64,000 nucleotides of DNA from Klebsiella pneumoniae (GCA_945889325.1 CAMDBH010000007.1:16230-80229), one strand, 5' to 3'; positions 16,938 through 26,540 are shown, counted from the first letter of the stretch. Notes: generated by a model not told the origin, from the letters alone. Made by a program: numbers and translations.

Positions 16938-17420
16938 CTACGAGGCCTTATCTTCATCGCCCATAGTCGCCAAGCTAGCAAAAAAACGCAGCACAGCGTC
17001 CTCGGTCGGTTCAGGCCGGTGTTGCGGCATTTTTTCCGCAAATTCAATCTGTTCAACGCGTTCGGCCGCGGCAAGATTGGCTTCTTCAACAATTGCTTCA
17101 TGCAAATTGGGCAAGCGACGCAGCAAGCGACCTTTCATGTTGTCGCGCAACGTAATCTGATCGATGCCGTCAAAAGCTTCAAGAAATGTCACGATTTCAG
17201 GCGGAAGCACGCCTTTGCAGAATTGCCAGCCGATGGGCGGCGTGTCGTCGACATCTTGCCAGCGCAGCCAATTGCCGACGTTGCCGGAATCCAAATCGCG
17301 GGCGCGAAAAGTCCCGTCGTCATCGACTTCAGCGATGATATAGGGTTTTCCCACCGTGTAATTGTGGTTGTTGCAATTGCCGACGACGTAAACGGTCGTT
17401 CCCACTGGCCAAGCGCGCAT
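16938..17420 (-). CDS. Conserved-looking hypothetical protein
   Basis: 160 residues, not recognised. The N-terminal half is a compact beta-rich unit (TTVYVVGNCNNHNYTVGKPY, then VDDDGTFRA and GNWLRWQDV). The rest is helical and acidic. It is soluble, without signal peptide or membrane segment. ATG 17420 lies 17 bases after the carD stop on the same strand, so it is probably the second gene of a carD operon. Confidence 0.6.
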   Translation of the reverse strand: MRAWPVGTTVYVVGNCNNHNYTVGKPYIIAEVDDDGTFRARDLDSGNVGNWLRWQDVDDTPPIGWQFCKGVLPPEIVTFLEAFDGIDQITLRDNMKGRLLRRLPNLHEAIVEEANLAAAERVEQIEFAEKMPQHRPEPTEDAVLRFFASLATMGDEDKAS

Positions 17421-17437
17421 GCAGACGACTCCGTAAT

Positions 17438-17938
17438 TTAGGCGCTGGCGATCGTTCCAGAAAAAATCGAATCGAGCTCCGACGCAATGTCTTCCTCGCC
17501 AGTAGCGCGCGCCACGGAAAGCTCTTTGATCAACAGGCCTCGCGCCTGATCGAGCATTTTGCGCTCGCCAAAGCTCAGCGGTTTGGTGTACTTGAGCAAG
17601 CTCAGGTCGCGCATGACTTCGGCGATGTCAAAGATGCTGCCGGTGTTGATTTTTTCCACGTAACCGCGGTAACGCCGGTTCCACGTTTGGTTATTGCCCT
17701 GAGCCGTGCGCTCTTTGAGCATGTGGTAAATCCGTTCCACTTCAAAGTTGCCGATCACTTTGCGCAAGCCGACTGAATTGACTTTCGATACGGGAATCAT
17801 GATCTTGCGGTTGGTATTGAGAACCCGCAGCATGTACAGCACTTCAGTATTTCCCTGAATCTGCTTGGATTCGATGCCAGTAATCTCAGTCACACCTTGG
17901 CCGGGATAAACGGCGCGGTCACCAATCTTAAACATCAT
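17438..17938 (-). CDS. carD: CarD/CdnL-family RNA polymerase-binding regulator
   Basis: CarD-like proteins bind the beta subunit of RNA polymerase and stabilise open promoter complexes, especially at rRNA promoters. The 166-residue protein has the RNAP-interacting Tudor-like domain (FKIGDRAVYPGQGVTEI, then MIPVSKVNSVGLRKVI) and a helical C-terminal DNA-contact domain containing the signature WNRRYRGYVEKINTGS and the helix LSFGERKMLDQARGLL. Length is normal for CdnL. GGAGAG lies 5 bases before ATG 17938. Its presence beside a large sigma-70 fits Myxococcota-like transcription machinery. Confidence 0.95.
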   Translation of the reverse strand: MMFKIGDRAVYPGQGVTEITGIESKQIQGNTEVLYMLRVLNTNRKIMIPVSKVNSVGLRKVIGNFEVERIYHMLKERTAQGNNQTWNRRYRGYVEKINTGSIFDIAEVMRDLSLLKYTKPLSFGERKMLDQARGLLIKELSVARATGEEDIASELDSIFSGTIASA

Positions 17939-17959
17939 CGGTTCTCTCCAGATTGTGGA

Positions 17960-18021
17960 GCGAACTAGCTAAGTTCGCAGGGAAATATGCGGCAAATCGT
18001 CTCGTTTCAACATCAAACGAG
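17960..18021. other. Two small hairpins in the recR-carD gap
   Basis: GCGAACT-AGCTA-AGTTCGC (17960-17978) and CTCGTTT-CAACATC-AAACGAG (18001-18021) are perfect 7-bp stems. They lie between the recR stop and carD on the minus strand, so they could end the dnaX-recR transcript or shape the carD leader. Neither has a T-run. Confidence 0.35.
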
Positions 18022-18117
18022 GCTCACCGCCGCCTCACAGTATACGCATCGCCGCCACAGCTTCAACACAATTCGACAGCGGCTATGTGTGAAGATGTGA
18101 AGGCGATGTTCGGATAG

Positions 18118-18723
18118 CTAGTCGCGCAGAATATGTCGCGCCCGCAGCGCCCGCCCAAGCGTGCCTTGGTCGAGGTATTCCAAATCGCTGCCGTGCGGCA
18201 CGCCGGACGCGATTCGGCTCAGGCGAAGCGGCCTATTGCGCAACAAATTCTGAACGTAAGACGCCGTCGCTTCGCCTTCGACGGAAATCGAAGTGGCCAA
18301 AATCACCTCGTGCGGCGGTTGCGCATCCAAGCGCGTTTGCAGACCTTCGAGGGTCAAATCGCGGGGCCCCACGCCTTTGAGCGGCGACAGTACCCCGTGC
18401 AACACATGGTAAAGACCGTTGAATTCGCCTGAACGCTCCAGCGCCAACAAGTCCGGCACATCCTCCACCACGCACAAAAGCCCTGGGTCGCGGTGGGGAT
18501 TTGTGCAAATGCCGCAAAGTGCTTGGGTGCTCAAATGGTGGCACTGCCGACAAAATTGCACATTTTCATGCAGTTCCGCGAGCGACTCCGCCAGACCGCT
18601 GGCATAAGCCGGCTCCAATTTGAGGACATGAAGGGCCAAACGCTGCGCCGTGCGCTCGCCCACGCCGGGCAAACGCCCGAGCAGCGCCGCCAGCCTTTCA
18701 ATCGCGTGGGGAAGTTGCGCCAC
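18118..18723 (-). CDS. recR: Recombination mediator RecR
   Basis: RecR works with RecF/RecO to load RecA at single-strand gaps. The 201-residue protein has the N-terminal helix-hairpin-helix (LGRLPGVGERTAQRLALHVL), a four-cysteine zinc finger at C58, C61, C70 and C73, and a Toprim domain with CVVEDVPDLLALE. It starts 6 bases after dnaX, showing co-transcription. The ybaB/ebfC gene that commonly sits between dnaX and recR is absent. Confidence 0.96.
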   Translation of the reverse strand: MAQLPHAIERLAALLGRLPGVGERTAQRLALHVLKLEPAYASGLAESLAELHENVQFCRQCHHLSTQALCGICTNPHRDPGLLCVVEDVPDLLALERSGEFNGLYHVLHGVLSPLKGVGPRDLTLEGLQTRLDAQPPHEVILATSISVEGEATASYVQNLLRNRPLRLSRIASGVPHGSDLEYLDQGTLGRALRARHILRD

Positions 18724-18729
18724 GATCGT

Positions 18730-20559
18730 TTAATGCAGCAGCCGCGGTGGCAGCGTCGGGTCGATGGGTGAAACATTTGTAATTTCACCATCTAAGACGT
18801 CAATTACCATTTTGACCGCGCGGTCCTGCCTCAGCAACTGTTCCAGCGATTGGCGTTCTTGTTGCTTGCCAGCGACGCGTTTGGCGCCCAAACTGTCGCT
18901 GCGCGCACGCAAATCCGGTGGCCCAATCGTGACTTGCCACACGCCGCCAAAGGCGATCGCCGCAGCTTGGGTCAGCGCGGTCAGCGCTTCACTTTGCCGC
19001 GCCGCGTCGGTCCAGAAATCGTTGCCAAAAGCCAGCGTCACTTTTCCCGGCTCACTGCTTGAAACAACAGCGGAATCCAGCAGCGACGCCACCACCGGTT
19101 TTTGCACTTGGTGGCGCACGGCGGCCTGCCACTTTTCAATATCCGCGTCGGTCAACGCGACTTGGGCCTTGGTGACGGGCGCAACCGCGGGTATTTGTGG
19201 CTGGATTCGCGGCGGCAGCGCCGCCATTTTATCAACGGATACTGGGGCTTTGTGCGTCGCAAAAGGTGAGGCTGCGCTTGCTGTTGGTGCCGCAGCGCCA
19301 AACGGCCGTCCGGCGGGCGGTGGCGAACCGCCCATCCCTCCGGAATAACCCGCATTTCCGGCGGGCGCCGCGCTGCCTTGGCCGCCTGAGCGCCCGCCAG
19401 CGAGCAAGCGCGGGGCCGCAGCCAACAAACCCTCAACCCGCACCGCCAGTTCCGCGACATCGACCAACGGCGCCGCGCGACACAGGCGCACCACGCCCAG
19501 TTCAAGCACCAGCCGCGGATGCCGAGCGCGTCCAACAGTTTCAGCCAGTTCCAGCAGCACATGCGAAATGCGTTCGAGTTCTTGGGTCGGTACGCCGTCG
19601 GCCATGGCGACCATGGCTTGGATTTCATTTTCCGCGCGATCGACCAAGTCTTTGGCGGTGGTGCCCGCAAGCCGCGTCACCAGCACATCGCGCGCTTCCA
19701 TCGCCAGCGTACGCGCGAAAGTTTTTAGGTCCATGCCGTGATCGTTTGCTGCGGCCAGCGCCGACAATCCGGCGGTCACTTCACGTTTCAGCAGTGAAAC
19801 CATGAGTTTATGCGTGCGGTTGCGATCTGCGACGCCCAAAAGGTCCGCGACATCTGAGGCGTTGAGTTTGGCGCCGCCAAATGCGATCACTTGATCGAGC
19901 ACGGAAAGCGAATCGCGCATGGATCCGTCGCCTTCACGCGCGATGAGATACAGGGCTTCCAGATCTGTCTCAACCCCTTCAGATTTGCACAGTTCACCGA
20001 GTTTTTGCACCACATCGGCTGCCTTGACGCGGCGAAAATCGTAGCGCTGGCAGCGGCTGCGAATCGTGATCGGCAAACGCTGTGGATCGGTGGTCGCCAA
20101 AATAAATGTGACGTGCGAAGGCGGTTCTTCCAGCGTTTTCAAAAACGCATTGGCCGCCTGATCCGTCAGCATGTGCGCTTCATCGATGATGTAGATTTTG
20201 CTGCGATCGCGGGCCGGGGCATAGCCAACCCCTGAACGCAACTCGCGAATTTCATCAATGCCGCGGTTGGATGCGGCGTCGACTTCCAACACATCGATGC
20301 AATTGCTGGTGGCGATTTCCTTGCACGGTGAACATTGGCCGCACGGCGTAGCGGTCGGTCCGTGGACACAATTGAGCATTTTCGCGACGATACGCGCGGT
20401 CGAGGTTTTGCCAGTGCCGCGCGCGCCGCAAAACAACAGCGCGTGGGGCACGCGCTTCATCTCAATGGCGTTGGTCAACGCGCGGGCGATGTGCTCTTGG
20501 CCGACCAGTTCGGCCAGCGTGCCGGGACGGTATTTACGCGCAAGGACAACGTAGGCCAC
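18730..20559 (-). CDS. dnaX: DNA polymerase III gamma/tau subunit DnaX
   Basis: DnaX is the ATPase of the clamp loader that ties the replisome together. The 609-residue protein has Walker A GARGTGKT at 45-52, the zinc cysteines C64, C73, C76 and C79, Walker B IYIIDEAHML, and sensor motifs PSHVTFILATTDP and SRCQRYDF. After residue about 400 comes a Gly/Ala/Pro-rich linker, then a C-terminal tau-like domain. I saw no A-rich slippery site on the coding strand, so a separate short gamma form by frameshifting is not supported. A terminator of the upstream tRNA genes precedes it. Confidence 0.97.
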   Translation of the reverse strand: MAYVVLARKYRPGTLAELVGQEHIARALTNAIEMKRVPHALLFCGARGTGKTSTARIVAKMLNCVHGPTATPCGQCSPCKEIATSNCIDVLEVDAASNRGIDEIRELRSGVGYAPARDRSKIYIIDEAHMLTDQAANAFLKTLEEPPSHVTFILATTDPQRLPITIRSRCQRYDFRRVKAADVVQKLGELCKSEGVETDLEALYLIAREGDGSMRDSLSVLDQVIAFGGAKLNASDVADLLGVADRNRTHKLMVSLLKREVTAGLSALAAANDHGMDLKTFARTLAMEARDVLVTRLAGTTAKDLVDRAENEIQAMVAMADGVPTQELERISHVLLELAETVGRARHPRLVLELGVVRLCRAAPLVDVAELAVRVEGLLAAAPRLLAGGRSGGQGSAAPAGNAGYSGGMGGSPPPAGRPFGAAAPTASAASPFATHKAPVSVDKMAALPPRIQPQIPAVAPVTKAQVALTDADIEKWQAAVRHQVQKPVVASLLDSAVVSSSEPGKVTLAFGNDFWTDAARQSEALTALTQAAAIAFGGVWQVTIGPPDLRARSDSLGAKRVAGKQQERQSLEQLLRQDRAVKMVIDVLDGEITNVSPIDPTLPPRLLH

Positions 20560-20598
20560 GGGTTGCTCCTAAAAAGCTCTAACATCTAGGCGTTCTAG

Positions 20599-20640
20599 CA
20601 AAAAGCCCCAGCCGATCACGCGATCGCTGAGGCTTCTTTT
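20599..20640 (-). terminator. Rho-independent terminator after the tRNA cluster
   Basis: On the minus strand a long GC-rich stem (AGCCTCAGCGATCG pairing with CGATC-GGCTGGGGCT) is followed by TTTTT (complement of 20600-20604). It lies downstream of tRNA-Ser(GGA) and upstream of dnaX. Confidence 0.7.
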
Positions 20641-20784
20641 ACAATTCACGGACATGGCCGGCGGCACACGGCGTCATCGCTACCGTTGCTACCTCTCGGT
20701 CCTGGCGGGGTTTACAACGCTGCCGTTGCCGCCGGCCTTGCCCACGAATTATCAATACTTTCATAGGTTATCTTGCCGAGCAGT

Positions 20785-20875
20785 TGGCGGAGAGAACGGG
20801 ATTCGAACCCGTGGTACCCTTTTGGAGTACACCCGCTTTCCAGGCGAGTACCATAAACCACTCGGACATCTCTCC
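20785..20875 (-). tRNA. tRNA-Ser (GGA)
   Basis: A 91-base class II tRNA with a long variable arm. The acceptor GGAGAGA pairs with TCTCTCC, the anticodon loop is CTGGAAA (anticodon GGA) and CCA is encoded. It is the last member of the minus-strand tRNA run. Confidence 0.95.
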
Positions 20876-20964
20876 GTGATCATTGCCTTTATGCGTTTTG
20901 AGCGCCAACAAGCACGCCGAAACGGTTTCTACGCAACAAACTGTCTAAAATCAAACGGGGACTT

Positions 20965-21052
20965 TGGCGGAGAGCGAGGGATTCGAACCCCCGGTACCTT
21001 GCAGTACACCTGATTTCGAGTCAGGCTCCTTCAGCCACTCGGACAGCTCTCC
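20965..21052 (-). tRNA. tRNA-Ser (CGA)
   Basis: An 88-base class II tRNA with anticodon loop CTCGAAA between CCTGA and TCAGG, a long variable arm and encoded CCA. It lies 100 bases downstream of tadA on the same strand. Confidence 0.95.
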
Positions 21053-21151
21053 ATCGGCCCGTCTTACTGCGTTTCCGCGATTTTGCAGCGCGCAGCCGCA
21101 GATCTTCGGGGCCAAGAGTTTAGCTTGGCGCGGCGGCAACTGCAAGCCGGC

Positions 21152-21637
21152 TCACTGGTCGACGAGAGAAACCAGCCGTTCGCCCTGGCGCAAAGACTGA
21201 AAAAAACCCGACAAAAGGGCGCTGGCCTGTTCGCGGCGCACCCCTTCGGTCGTGATCAACCTGTGGTTCAGACGCTCGTCCTGACCGAGCTGATACAGCG
21301 AAACCGCAGCACCGGCCTTAGGATCGCGGCAAGCGAACACCAAACGGCCGACGCGGGCGTTGATCGCCGCGCCCATGCACATCGGGCACGGTTCAAGCGT
21401 GACGTACAAAGTGCAATCATTGAGCCGCCAAGAACCCAGCGTGCGGCCGGCTTCGGCCAACGCCAAAATTTCCGCGTGCGCGATCGGATTCTGATCCTGT
21501 TCGCGGCGGTTGGAGGTGATGGCGACAATTTCGTTTTCGTGAACAACGACGGCGCCGATCGGCACATCGCCAGCGTGACCGGCTTCTACCGCGGCGCGCA
21601 GAGCAACGTCCATGAAATCATGGTCCTGACGCTGCAT
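21152..21637 (-). CDS. tadA: tRNA adenosine(34) deaminase TadA
   Basis: TadA converts A34 of tRNA-Arg(ACG) to inosine so that one tRNA reads CGU, CGC and CGA. The 161-residue cytidine-deaminase-fold protein has the zinc and proton-shuttle motif H54-A-E56 and P83-C84-P-M-C87, preceded by DVPIGAVVV. Length and motifs are standard. Its substrate gene, tRNA-Arg(ACG), lies 127 bases upstream on the same strand, so enzyme and substrate may share a transcript. Confidence 0.96.
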   Translation of the reverse strand: MQRQDHDFMDVALRAAVEAGHAGDVPIGAVVVHENEIVAITSNRREQDQNPIAHAEILALAEAGRTLGSWRLNDCTLYVTLEPCPMCMGAAINARVGRLVFACRDPKAGAAVSLYQLGQDERLNHRLITTEGVRREQASALLSGFFQSLRQGERLVSLVDQ

Positions 21638-21764
21638 TGGTGCGGCTCCATCGGCGACTCCCGGTCAATTGGGGCGAGAAAACTACTGGGTCAAATTAGC
21701 AGGAGAAAAACGAACGGCAGCGCGGTAGATCTGGCTGCGATTTCTAGAAACATGAACTATTTAG

Positions 21765-21838
<74 letters not shown>

Positions 21839-22037
21839 GATGCGGACAGCCTGCGCTGTAAGCTCGGAATAATACACAGACAAATTACAATCTCACCGGC
21901 GAACGCCGCAAAGTCGAAAAAATTTCGCCCGAACCGAGCTACCGCTCTGGCAGCTGGGTGAGCTTGCGGGCGCACGCGCCTCGGGGGAGGGCGGGGGCAA
22001 CGGCCCTGGCGGCGAGCCCCCTAAAAACGAAACTGGG

Positions 22038-22126
<89 letters not shown>

Positions 22127-22194
22127 GTTGTTATTTGGCCTTTGTTTTTAGCCGGAGTCACATCAAAATATCAAGGCGACTTTTGCAGCTAAGT

Positions 22195-22282
22195 TGGCGG
22201 AAGAGGAGGGATTCGAACCCCCGGAGGCTCTCACCTCGGCGGTTTTCAAGACCGCTGCCATCAACCACTCGGCCACTCTTCC
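22195..22282 (-). tRNA. tRNA-Ser (TGA)
   Basis: An 88-base class II tRNA with anticodon loop CTTGAAA between GCGGT and ACCGC, a long variable arm and encoded CCA. It is the first gene of the minus-strand tRNA run. Confidence 0.95.
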
Positions 22283-22430
22283 ACTTTTTGGCCTTTTTCA
22301 GCCGGTTTTTTGGTAAAGTCGGATGTTTCGATCGGGCGCACCGAACGAACGGGCGCGCAATGTACAGCCTCGGCCGCAAGTTTGCAAGATGTGGTTGCGG
22401 CATCTGCGCGTTTTGCGCCATGCTGCGGCC

Positions 22431-23639
22431 ATGCATTTTAGCCAAATTGTGCACAACAACGCTCAAATTCTGTTGCTTTTGGCGCAGCAGTTGCGCGATC
22501 GCGAGTCGCCGCCGCGGCAAGCGTTGCTGCACGATTTGTCCGCTACCACAGGGCTTCACCGCGCAAGCCTTGAACGTTTGACGGATTTGTGGGCGCAGGC
22601 GTGGCAGCCCGAGGCGATTGATCGGTTGCTTTCACTGGACGGCGACGGCCTGCAAAGCTGGCAGGCTGTTGGAACTGTGGGCATTGTTGCGCCAACCAAT
22701 TTGCCAGTCGCCACGTGGCAGCCGATCTTGCAGGCGCTGCTGTTGGGCAACCGCGTGCGCGTGCGCCCGGGGGCGGGCGACGCACTTTCGGCCCACAACT
22801 TGCTGGAAGTATTGAGAACAACTGCGCCCAAGCTGGCCCAACGCGTAGAAATCAGCGCATTTGATCAGGCCGACGCCGCGCAGTGGCGACTTTTTTTCAA
22901 AGATCTCGATTCCTTGCTGATTTATGGTGGCGACGCGGCGATAGCCGGTGTGCTTGAACAAGCCCAAAGCGTTGGCTACACCGGCCCTGTGCGTTGCCAT
23001 GGACATCGACAATCATTGGCCATTTTACCGGTGACGGCCCTTGATGGCCGATTTGCCGAAGTCGCCGCGGGCCTAGCCCATGACGCGCTGCTGGCCGACG
23101 GCCGCGGTTGCCTGTCGCTGCGTGCGGTGGTGGTAATGGGCGAGGTTTCGCCCGCTGTTTGGCAGCGTTGTGCGCTGCAACTCGGGGCTGCGGTTGCACA
23201 AACCGCTAAACGCTTTCCGGCTGGTTCCATCGCACCCGATTGGGCGGCGCAAACCCGTTTGTTGCAAGACTCACTGGCCATGCAGGCGGCCCTTTTTCCC
23301 GATCGCGTTGTCTGGCAAGACTTTGGCGATGCGTGGCTGGCAGCCGAACCGCGCCTGCCCTTGGCTGCAACTACCGATCTGGGCTCCGGCGCGCGCGGTC
23401 TGATGGTGTGGGCTGCGCCGGATGTTGCCGCTTTGCAACGCAATTTAGCGCCGCTCACCGGCAAAATCGCTGCATGCGCGGTTGCGCACCAAACACCGCA
23501 ACTGTTAGCCATGGTAAAGGATTTGCGCGTGCCGCGCGTTTGCGCGCCCGGCGAGTTGCAGGCGCCCCCCCTCGACGCACCGCACGACGGCTACGCCGCG
23601 CATGAAGGGCTGGTTCGCTGGCAACACCGGACCGACTAA
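22431..23639 (+). CDS. LuxC-like acyl-CoA reductase
   Basis: An aldehyde-dehydrogenase-fold enzyme of the LuxC type (about 402 residues), expected to reduce an acyl-CoA or acyl thioester to an aldehyde. It has the Rossmann block GTVGIVAPTNLPVATW followed by GNRVRVRPG, and a cysteine motif GRGCLSLRAVVV near two thirds of the chain that fits the acyl-binding nucleophile. ATG 22431 is where the family-like helix begins; the frame is open to ATG 22323, which would add a basic 36-residue extension. The neighbours do not reveal its substrate. Its stop lies 3 bases from the convergent htrA stop. Confidence 0.75.
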   Translation: MHFSQIVHNNAQILLLLAQQLRDRESPPRQALLHDLSATTGLHRASLERLTDLWAQAWQPEAIDRLLSLDGDGLQSWQAVGTVGIVAPTNLPVATWQPILQALLLGNRVRVRPGAGDALSAHNLLEVLRTTAPKLAQRVEISAFDQADAAQWRLFFKDLDSLLIYGGDAAIAGVLEQAQSVGYTGPVRCHGHRQSLAILPVTALDGRFAEVAAGLAHDALLADGRGCLSLRAVVVMGEVSPAVWQRCALQLGAAVAQTAKRFPAGSIAPDWAAQTRLLQDSLAMQAALFPDRVVWQDFGDAWLAAEPRLPLAATTDLGSGARGLMVWAAPDVAALQRNLAPLTGKIAACAVAHQTPQLLAMVKDLRVPRVCAPGELQAPPLDAPHDGYAAHEGLVRWQHRTD

Positions 23640-23642
23640 AGC

Positions 23643-25082
23643 CTATTCGCGGCCGCGCGTCGGCGCGACAAAAAACGTTTGCTTGCCGCGCTGCACCAAC
23701 ATCGGCAGGGCATCTTCTGGGGCGGCACGGCGATAAACTTCTGTCAATTTAGCAACATTGGCCAGCGGAGTCGTGCCGACGCGCAGCAAGACGTCGCCCT
23801 CTTTGAGGCCCACGCGATCGGCCGGACTGCCGCGGTCCACGCTGACGATCAAAACGCCGTGATCCGCCGCGATCTGAAAGCGTTGGCGCAATCCCGCGGT
23901 CAAGTCGACAATGGCCATGCCCAATCCGCGCAGCGACGTCAGACCGGGCTGAGCCGGTTGCGCGTTCGGCGGCGGCGCTGGATCATCGCCATATTGCCCC
24001 GGCATACTCGCCAGTTGCACGTTTATCGTTACCGGTTTGCCTTCGCGGACCATTTCCAGCGGCACTTTGCCGGCAATCCCTGCCGACGCCGTCAGCCACG
24101 GCAAATCCGACTTGTTGCGCACGGCCGAACCATCAAAAGCGGTAATTACATCGCCGGGTTTTACCCCACTCTTTTCCGCTGGACTGCCGGTGACCACATC
24201 GCGCACCACCGCCCCGAACACGCGATCCAGATGCAAGCTGCGCGCCAGCTCAGGCGTCACATCGTCAACGGCCACACCGAGAAAAGACCTCTCGATTTTG
24301 CCCTGCGCCAATTGCGGCAACAATTTCTTGGCCATGTTGGATGGAATGGCAAAGCCGATGCCTTGGCCATCGCCGCGCACCGCTGCGTTGATGCCGATCA
24401 CTTCACCGCGGGTATTGACCAACGGTCCTCCGGAGTTACCCGGATTGATACTGGCGTCGGTTTGGATGAAGTTGGCGTACATCTGGCGTCCGCCCGGGTG
24501 CACCTCACTGCGGCCAACGGCGCTCACGATGCCTTGGGTCACGGTGTGCGACAGGCCAAACGGATTGCCAATCGCGACAACCCATTCACCTATTTCGATT
24601 TTGGAGGAATCGCCCAGCGCGGCAATCGGAAATTTTTCCTTGCCGTCGACCTTGATCAACGCCAAATCGGTGCGCGGATCGCGGCCAATCACCCGCGCCT
24701 TGTAAACTTTGTCTGACGCCGTGCGTACCACAATATCTTGCGCATTTTCAACGACATGGTTGTTGGTCAGGACGTAGCCGTCGGCGTGGATGAAAAACCC
24801 AGTGCCCTCGCCATGCGAATGCGGTTGACCCTGAGGTCCAATTTCCCAACCATCTTGCGCACTTGCCGCACCAGTCACGCTGATATTGACCACGGCAGGC
24901 GAGATCAATTTGGCCAATTTGGAAAATGCGCCCATCGTCACGGGCGTATCTGGGTTAATCCCTGTATTGACAGCTTGTTCGGTCCACAGCCGCTCCGCTT
25001 GCTTCTTGGGCGCTTGGGCGTGGACAGCCAGGGTGGTCAACGTCCCCAACAAGGACAGCGTGATTTGCAGTTGCCATTTCAT
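23643..25082 (-). CDS. Periplasmic serine protease/chaperone, HtrA/DegP family
   Basis: Degrades or refolds damaged envelope proteins. ATG 25082 opens a signal peptide (LQITLSLLGTLTTLAVHA, cut before QAPKK). The trypsin-like domain has H109 (LTNNHVV), D139 (TDLALIKV) and S217 (NPGNSGGPLV). Two PDZ domains follow (FLGVAVDDVTPELARSLHL, and RGLGMAIVDLTAGLRQRF with VLIVSVDRGSPADRVGL). All family parts are present in 479 residues. It is the last gene of the long minus-strand envelope run and could serve as quality control for the large secreted proteins encoded upstream. Confidence 0.94.
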   Translation of the reverse strand: MKWQLQITLSLLGTLTTLAVHAQAPKKQAERLWTEQAVNTGINPDTPVTMGAFSKLAKLISPAVVNISVTGAASAQDGWEIGPQGQPHSHGEGTGFFIHADGYVLTNNHVVENAQDIVVRTASDKVYKARVIGRDPRTDLALIKVDGKEKFPIAALGDSSKIEIGEWVVAIGNPFGLSHTVTQGIVSAVGRSEVHPGGRQMYANFIQTDASINPGNSGGPLVNTRGEVIGINAAVRGDGQGIGFAIPSNMAKKLLPQLAQGKIERSFLGVAVDDVTPELARSLHLDRVFGAVVRDVVTGSPAEKSGVKPGDVITAFDGSAVRNKSDLPWLTASAGIAGKVPLEMVREGKPVTINVQLASMPGQYGDDPAPPPNAQPAQPGLTSLRGLGMAIVDLTAGLRQRFQIAADHGVLIVSVDRGSPADRVGLKEGDVLLRVGTTPLANVAKLTEVYRRAAPEDALPMLVQRGKQTFFVAPTRGRE

Positions 25083-25186
25083 GTGTTGCCTTTTTCCGCG
25101 TGCGCCGACTCTTGGCGCGCTGCGAAATGTAACGCACCAACAGCGGCACAAATTCCGCCGCTGTTTTTGCGTTGGCAATGCTGTTT

Positions 25187-26125
25187 CTACTTCTTGGCTT
25201 TCTTGCCTAGCGACGCCAAATTCTTGGCGCGGATGTAGCCATTTTTGCCAGCAGCATCGCCGTTGATCACTTCAATCCGCGACCAACCGTTGCCGGTGTC
25301 TAAAAAATGGTGGACCAAAATATCGTCCTCCAAATGCGCGACATCGTCGCTGCCGTTGTTGGCTGCTGAACGCAGAACAATGTACGGTTCATCGGGATTT
25401 TTGGTCGCACCCTGAATCTTGTCGGTCGCCCGTGCAAGTTTGCGCGCTTCTTCCAATTCCTTGTGTTTGGTGACCGTCATTTCAGCGCGCAATTCGGTCG
25501 CCGCTTGCCGCAGTGCCGCCGTTTCACCTTTGACGGGTGCGGCCTTGATGCCTTCAACCGCTTTATTTGCAGCCATATACAGCACTTGATCGTCTGCACT
25601 GTCGGCGTAAGCTGCGATCGCTTTGTCCGCCGCTGCGACGGCTGCCTTGATCGGCGAAACGGTGTCGGCCGCTGCCTCCGCTTCGTCGATCTTTTTGGGT
25701 GCAGCTACCTGTTTAGCATCGACTTTTTTGGATGGCTCGCCCTTATCGCCTTCGCCCTTGTCAGCGCCTTCGCCATTTTTGGCCGTACCATCGGCCTGCT
25801 TGTCGCCGTCATCGTCATCGCCTTGGCCATGTCCGCGCGCAGTTGGCGGCCGATCGGCATTGGTATTTTTGTCCCACGGTGAATCGGGGTCGGCCTTTTT
25901 CTCGATCACTTTGACATCACCGGTTTTTTCAATAAACGCCCGCGAAACGCCCGGTGGCAACCAGCCCATCACCGTGGCAGTGCCGCCCGCTAAAAACAGC
26001 CAATACGAAATGCCGAGCAAGCCAATGCCGCTGGCGATCATAATGCCGATCGTTGCGCCACCGGAAAGGCCGGACTTGGCGGGCGTTTGGGGTGCATTGC
26101 GATTTTGAGGGGGAGGCGGCGGCAT
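25187..26125 (-). CDS. Membrane-anchored protein with C-terminal SH3-like domain
   Basis: 312 residues. A proline-rich cytoplasmic N-terminus (PPPPPQNRNAPQ) precedes one membrane helix at about 24-48. A long charged, disordered Asp/Gly/Lys-rich linker (to about 150) and a helical Ala-rich segment (to about 230) follow. The last 80 residues look like a bacterial SH3 domain (EPYIVLRSAANNGSDDV, then GNGWSRIEVINGD and NGYIRAKNL). SH3b domains often bind cell-wall peptides. The function is unknown. It sits between the Cys-rich lipoprotein and htrA genes. Confidence 0.65.
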   Translation of the reverse strand: MPPPPPQNRNAPQTPAKSGLSGGATIGIMIASGIGLLGISYWLFLAGGTATVMGWLPPGVSRAFIEKTGDVKVIEKKADPDSPWDKNTNADRPPTARGHGQGDDDDGDKQADGTAKNGEGADKGEGDKGEPSKKVDAKQVAAPKKIDEAEAAADTVSPIKAAVAAADKAIAAYADSADDQVLYMAANKAVEGIKAAPVKGETAALRQAATELRAEMTVTKHKELEEARKLARATDKIQGATKNPDEPYIVLRSAANNGSDDVAHLEDDILVHHFLDTGNGWSRIEVINGDAAGKNGYIRAKNLASLGKKAKK

Positions 26126-26144
26126 CGGTCACCTTGCCGGCAGG

Positions 26145-26540
26145 CTATTTGCCAACATTTTTCTTGTTGATATTGTTCGGCACGCAGTAGTTTTCAGCCG
26201 GCAGCGTGACTTTGGGGTCTTTGGGATCCGGTTCAGCGCTGCGAAAAGTCCAGCAAAACGAGTCCACGCCGCATTCCGTGCTGGAAATGCCCGCGGTGGC
26301 GCTGGTGCCGTTTATGCAGGTCGTGGTGCAAAAAGGCTTGCTGCTGTAGAAACTTAGGCAAGCGTCGTGGATGCAAGTCGGATGCTGTTTGACCACGCAA
26401 CTGGTCACGCCGCCGTGGCCAGCGCACACGCCTTTGGCCGTGACTTCAATGTCCAATTCGCATTCGGCATACGGCGGCTGTGTTTCACAACCGAGTAATG
26501 CCCAAGCCAAAAGGGCAGAAATCAGCAGGCGCGCTCGCAT
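26145..26540 (-). CDS. Small cysteine-rich lipoprotein
   Basis: 131 residues. A signal peptide ends in the lipobox LLGC with C18 as the lipidated residue. The mature part has ten more cysteines spread through a short chain (for example GVCAGHGG, TSCVV, PTCIHDAC, FCTTTC, ECGVDSFC), which suggests five disulphides and a compact extracytoplasmic fold. No family is recognised. It lies 19 bases upstream of the SH3-like protein gene on the same strand. The VKOR-DsbA fusion in the same gene run is a plausible source of its disulphides. Confidence 0.75.
   Translation of the reverse strand: MRARLLISALLAWALLGCETQPPYAECELDIEVTAKGVCAGHGGVTSCVVKQHPTCIHDACLSFYSSKPFCTTTCINGTSATAGISSTECGVDSFCWTFRSAEPDPKDPKVTLPAENYCVPNNINKKNVGK

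Noticed and set aside
18730..20559. Programmed frameshift in dnaX
   Set aside because: No A-AAA-AAG slippery heptamer was found on the coding strand.
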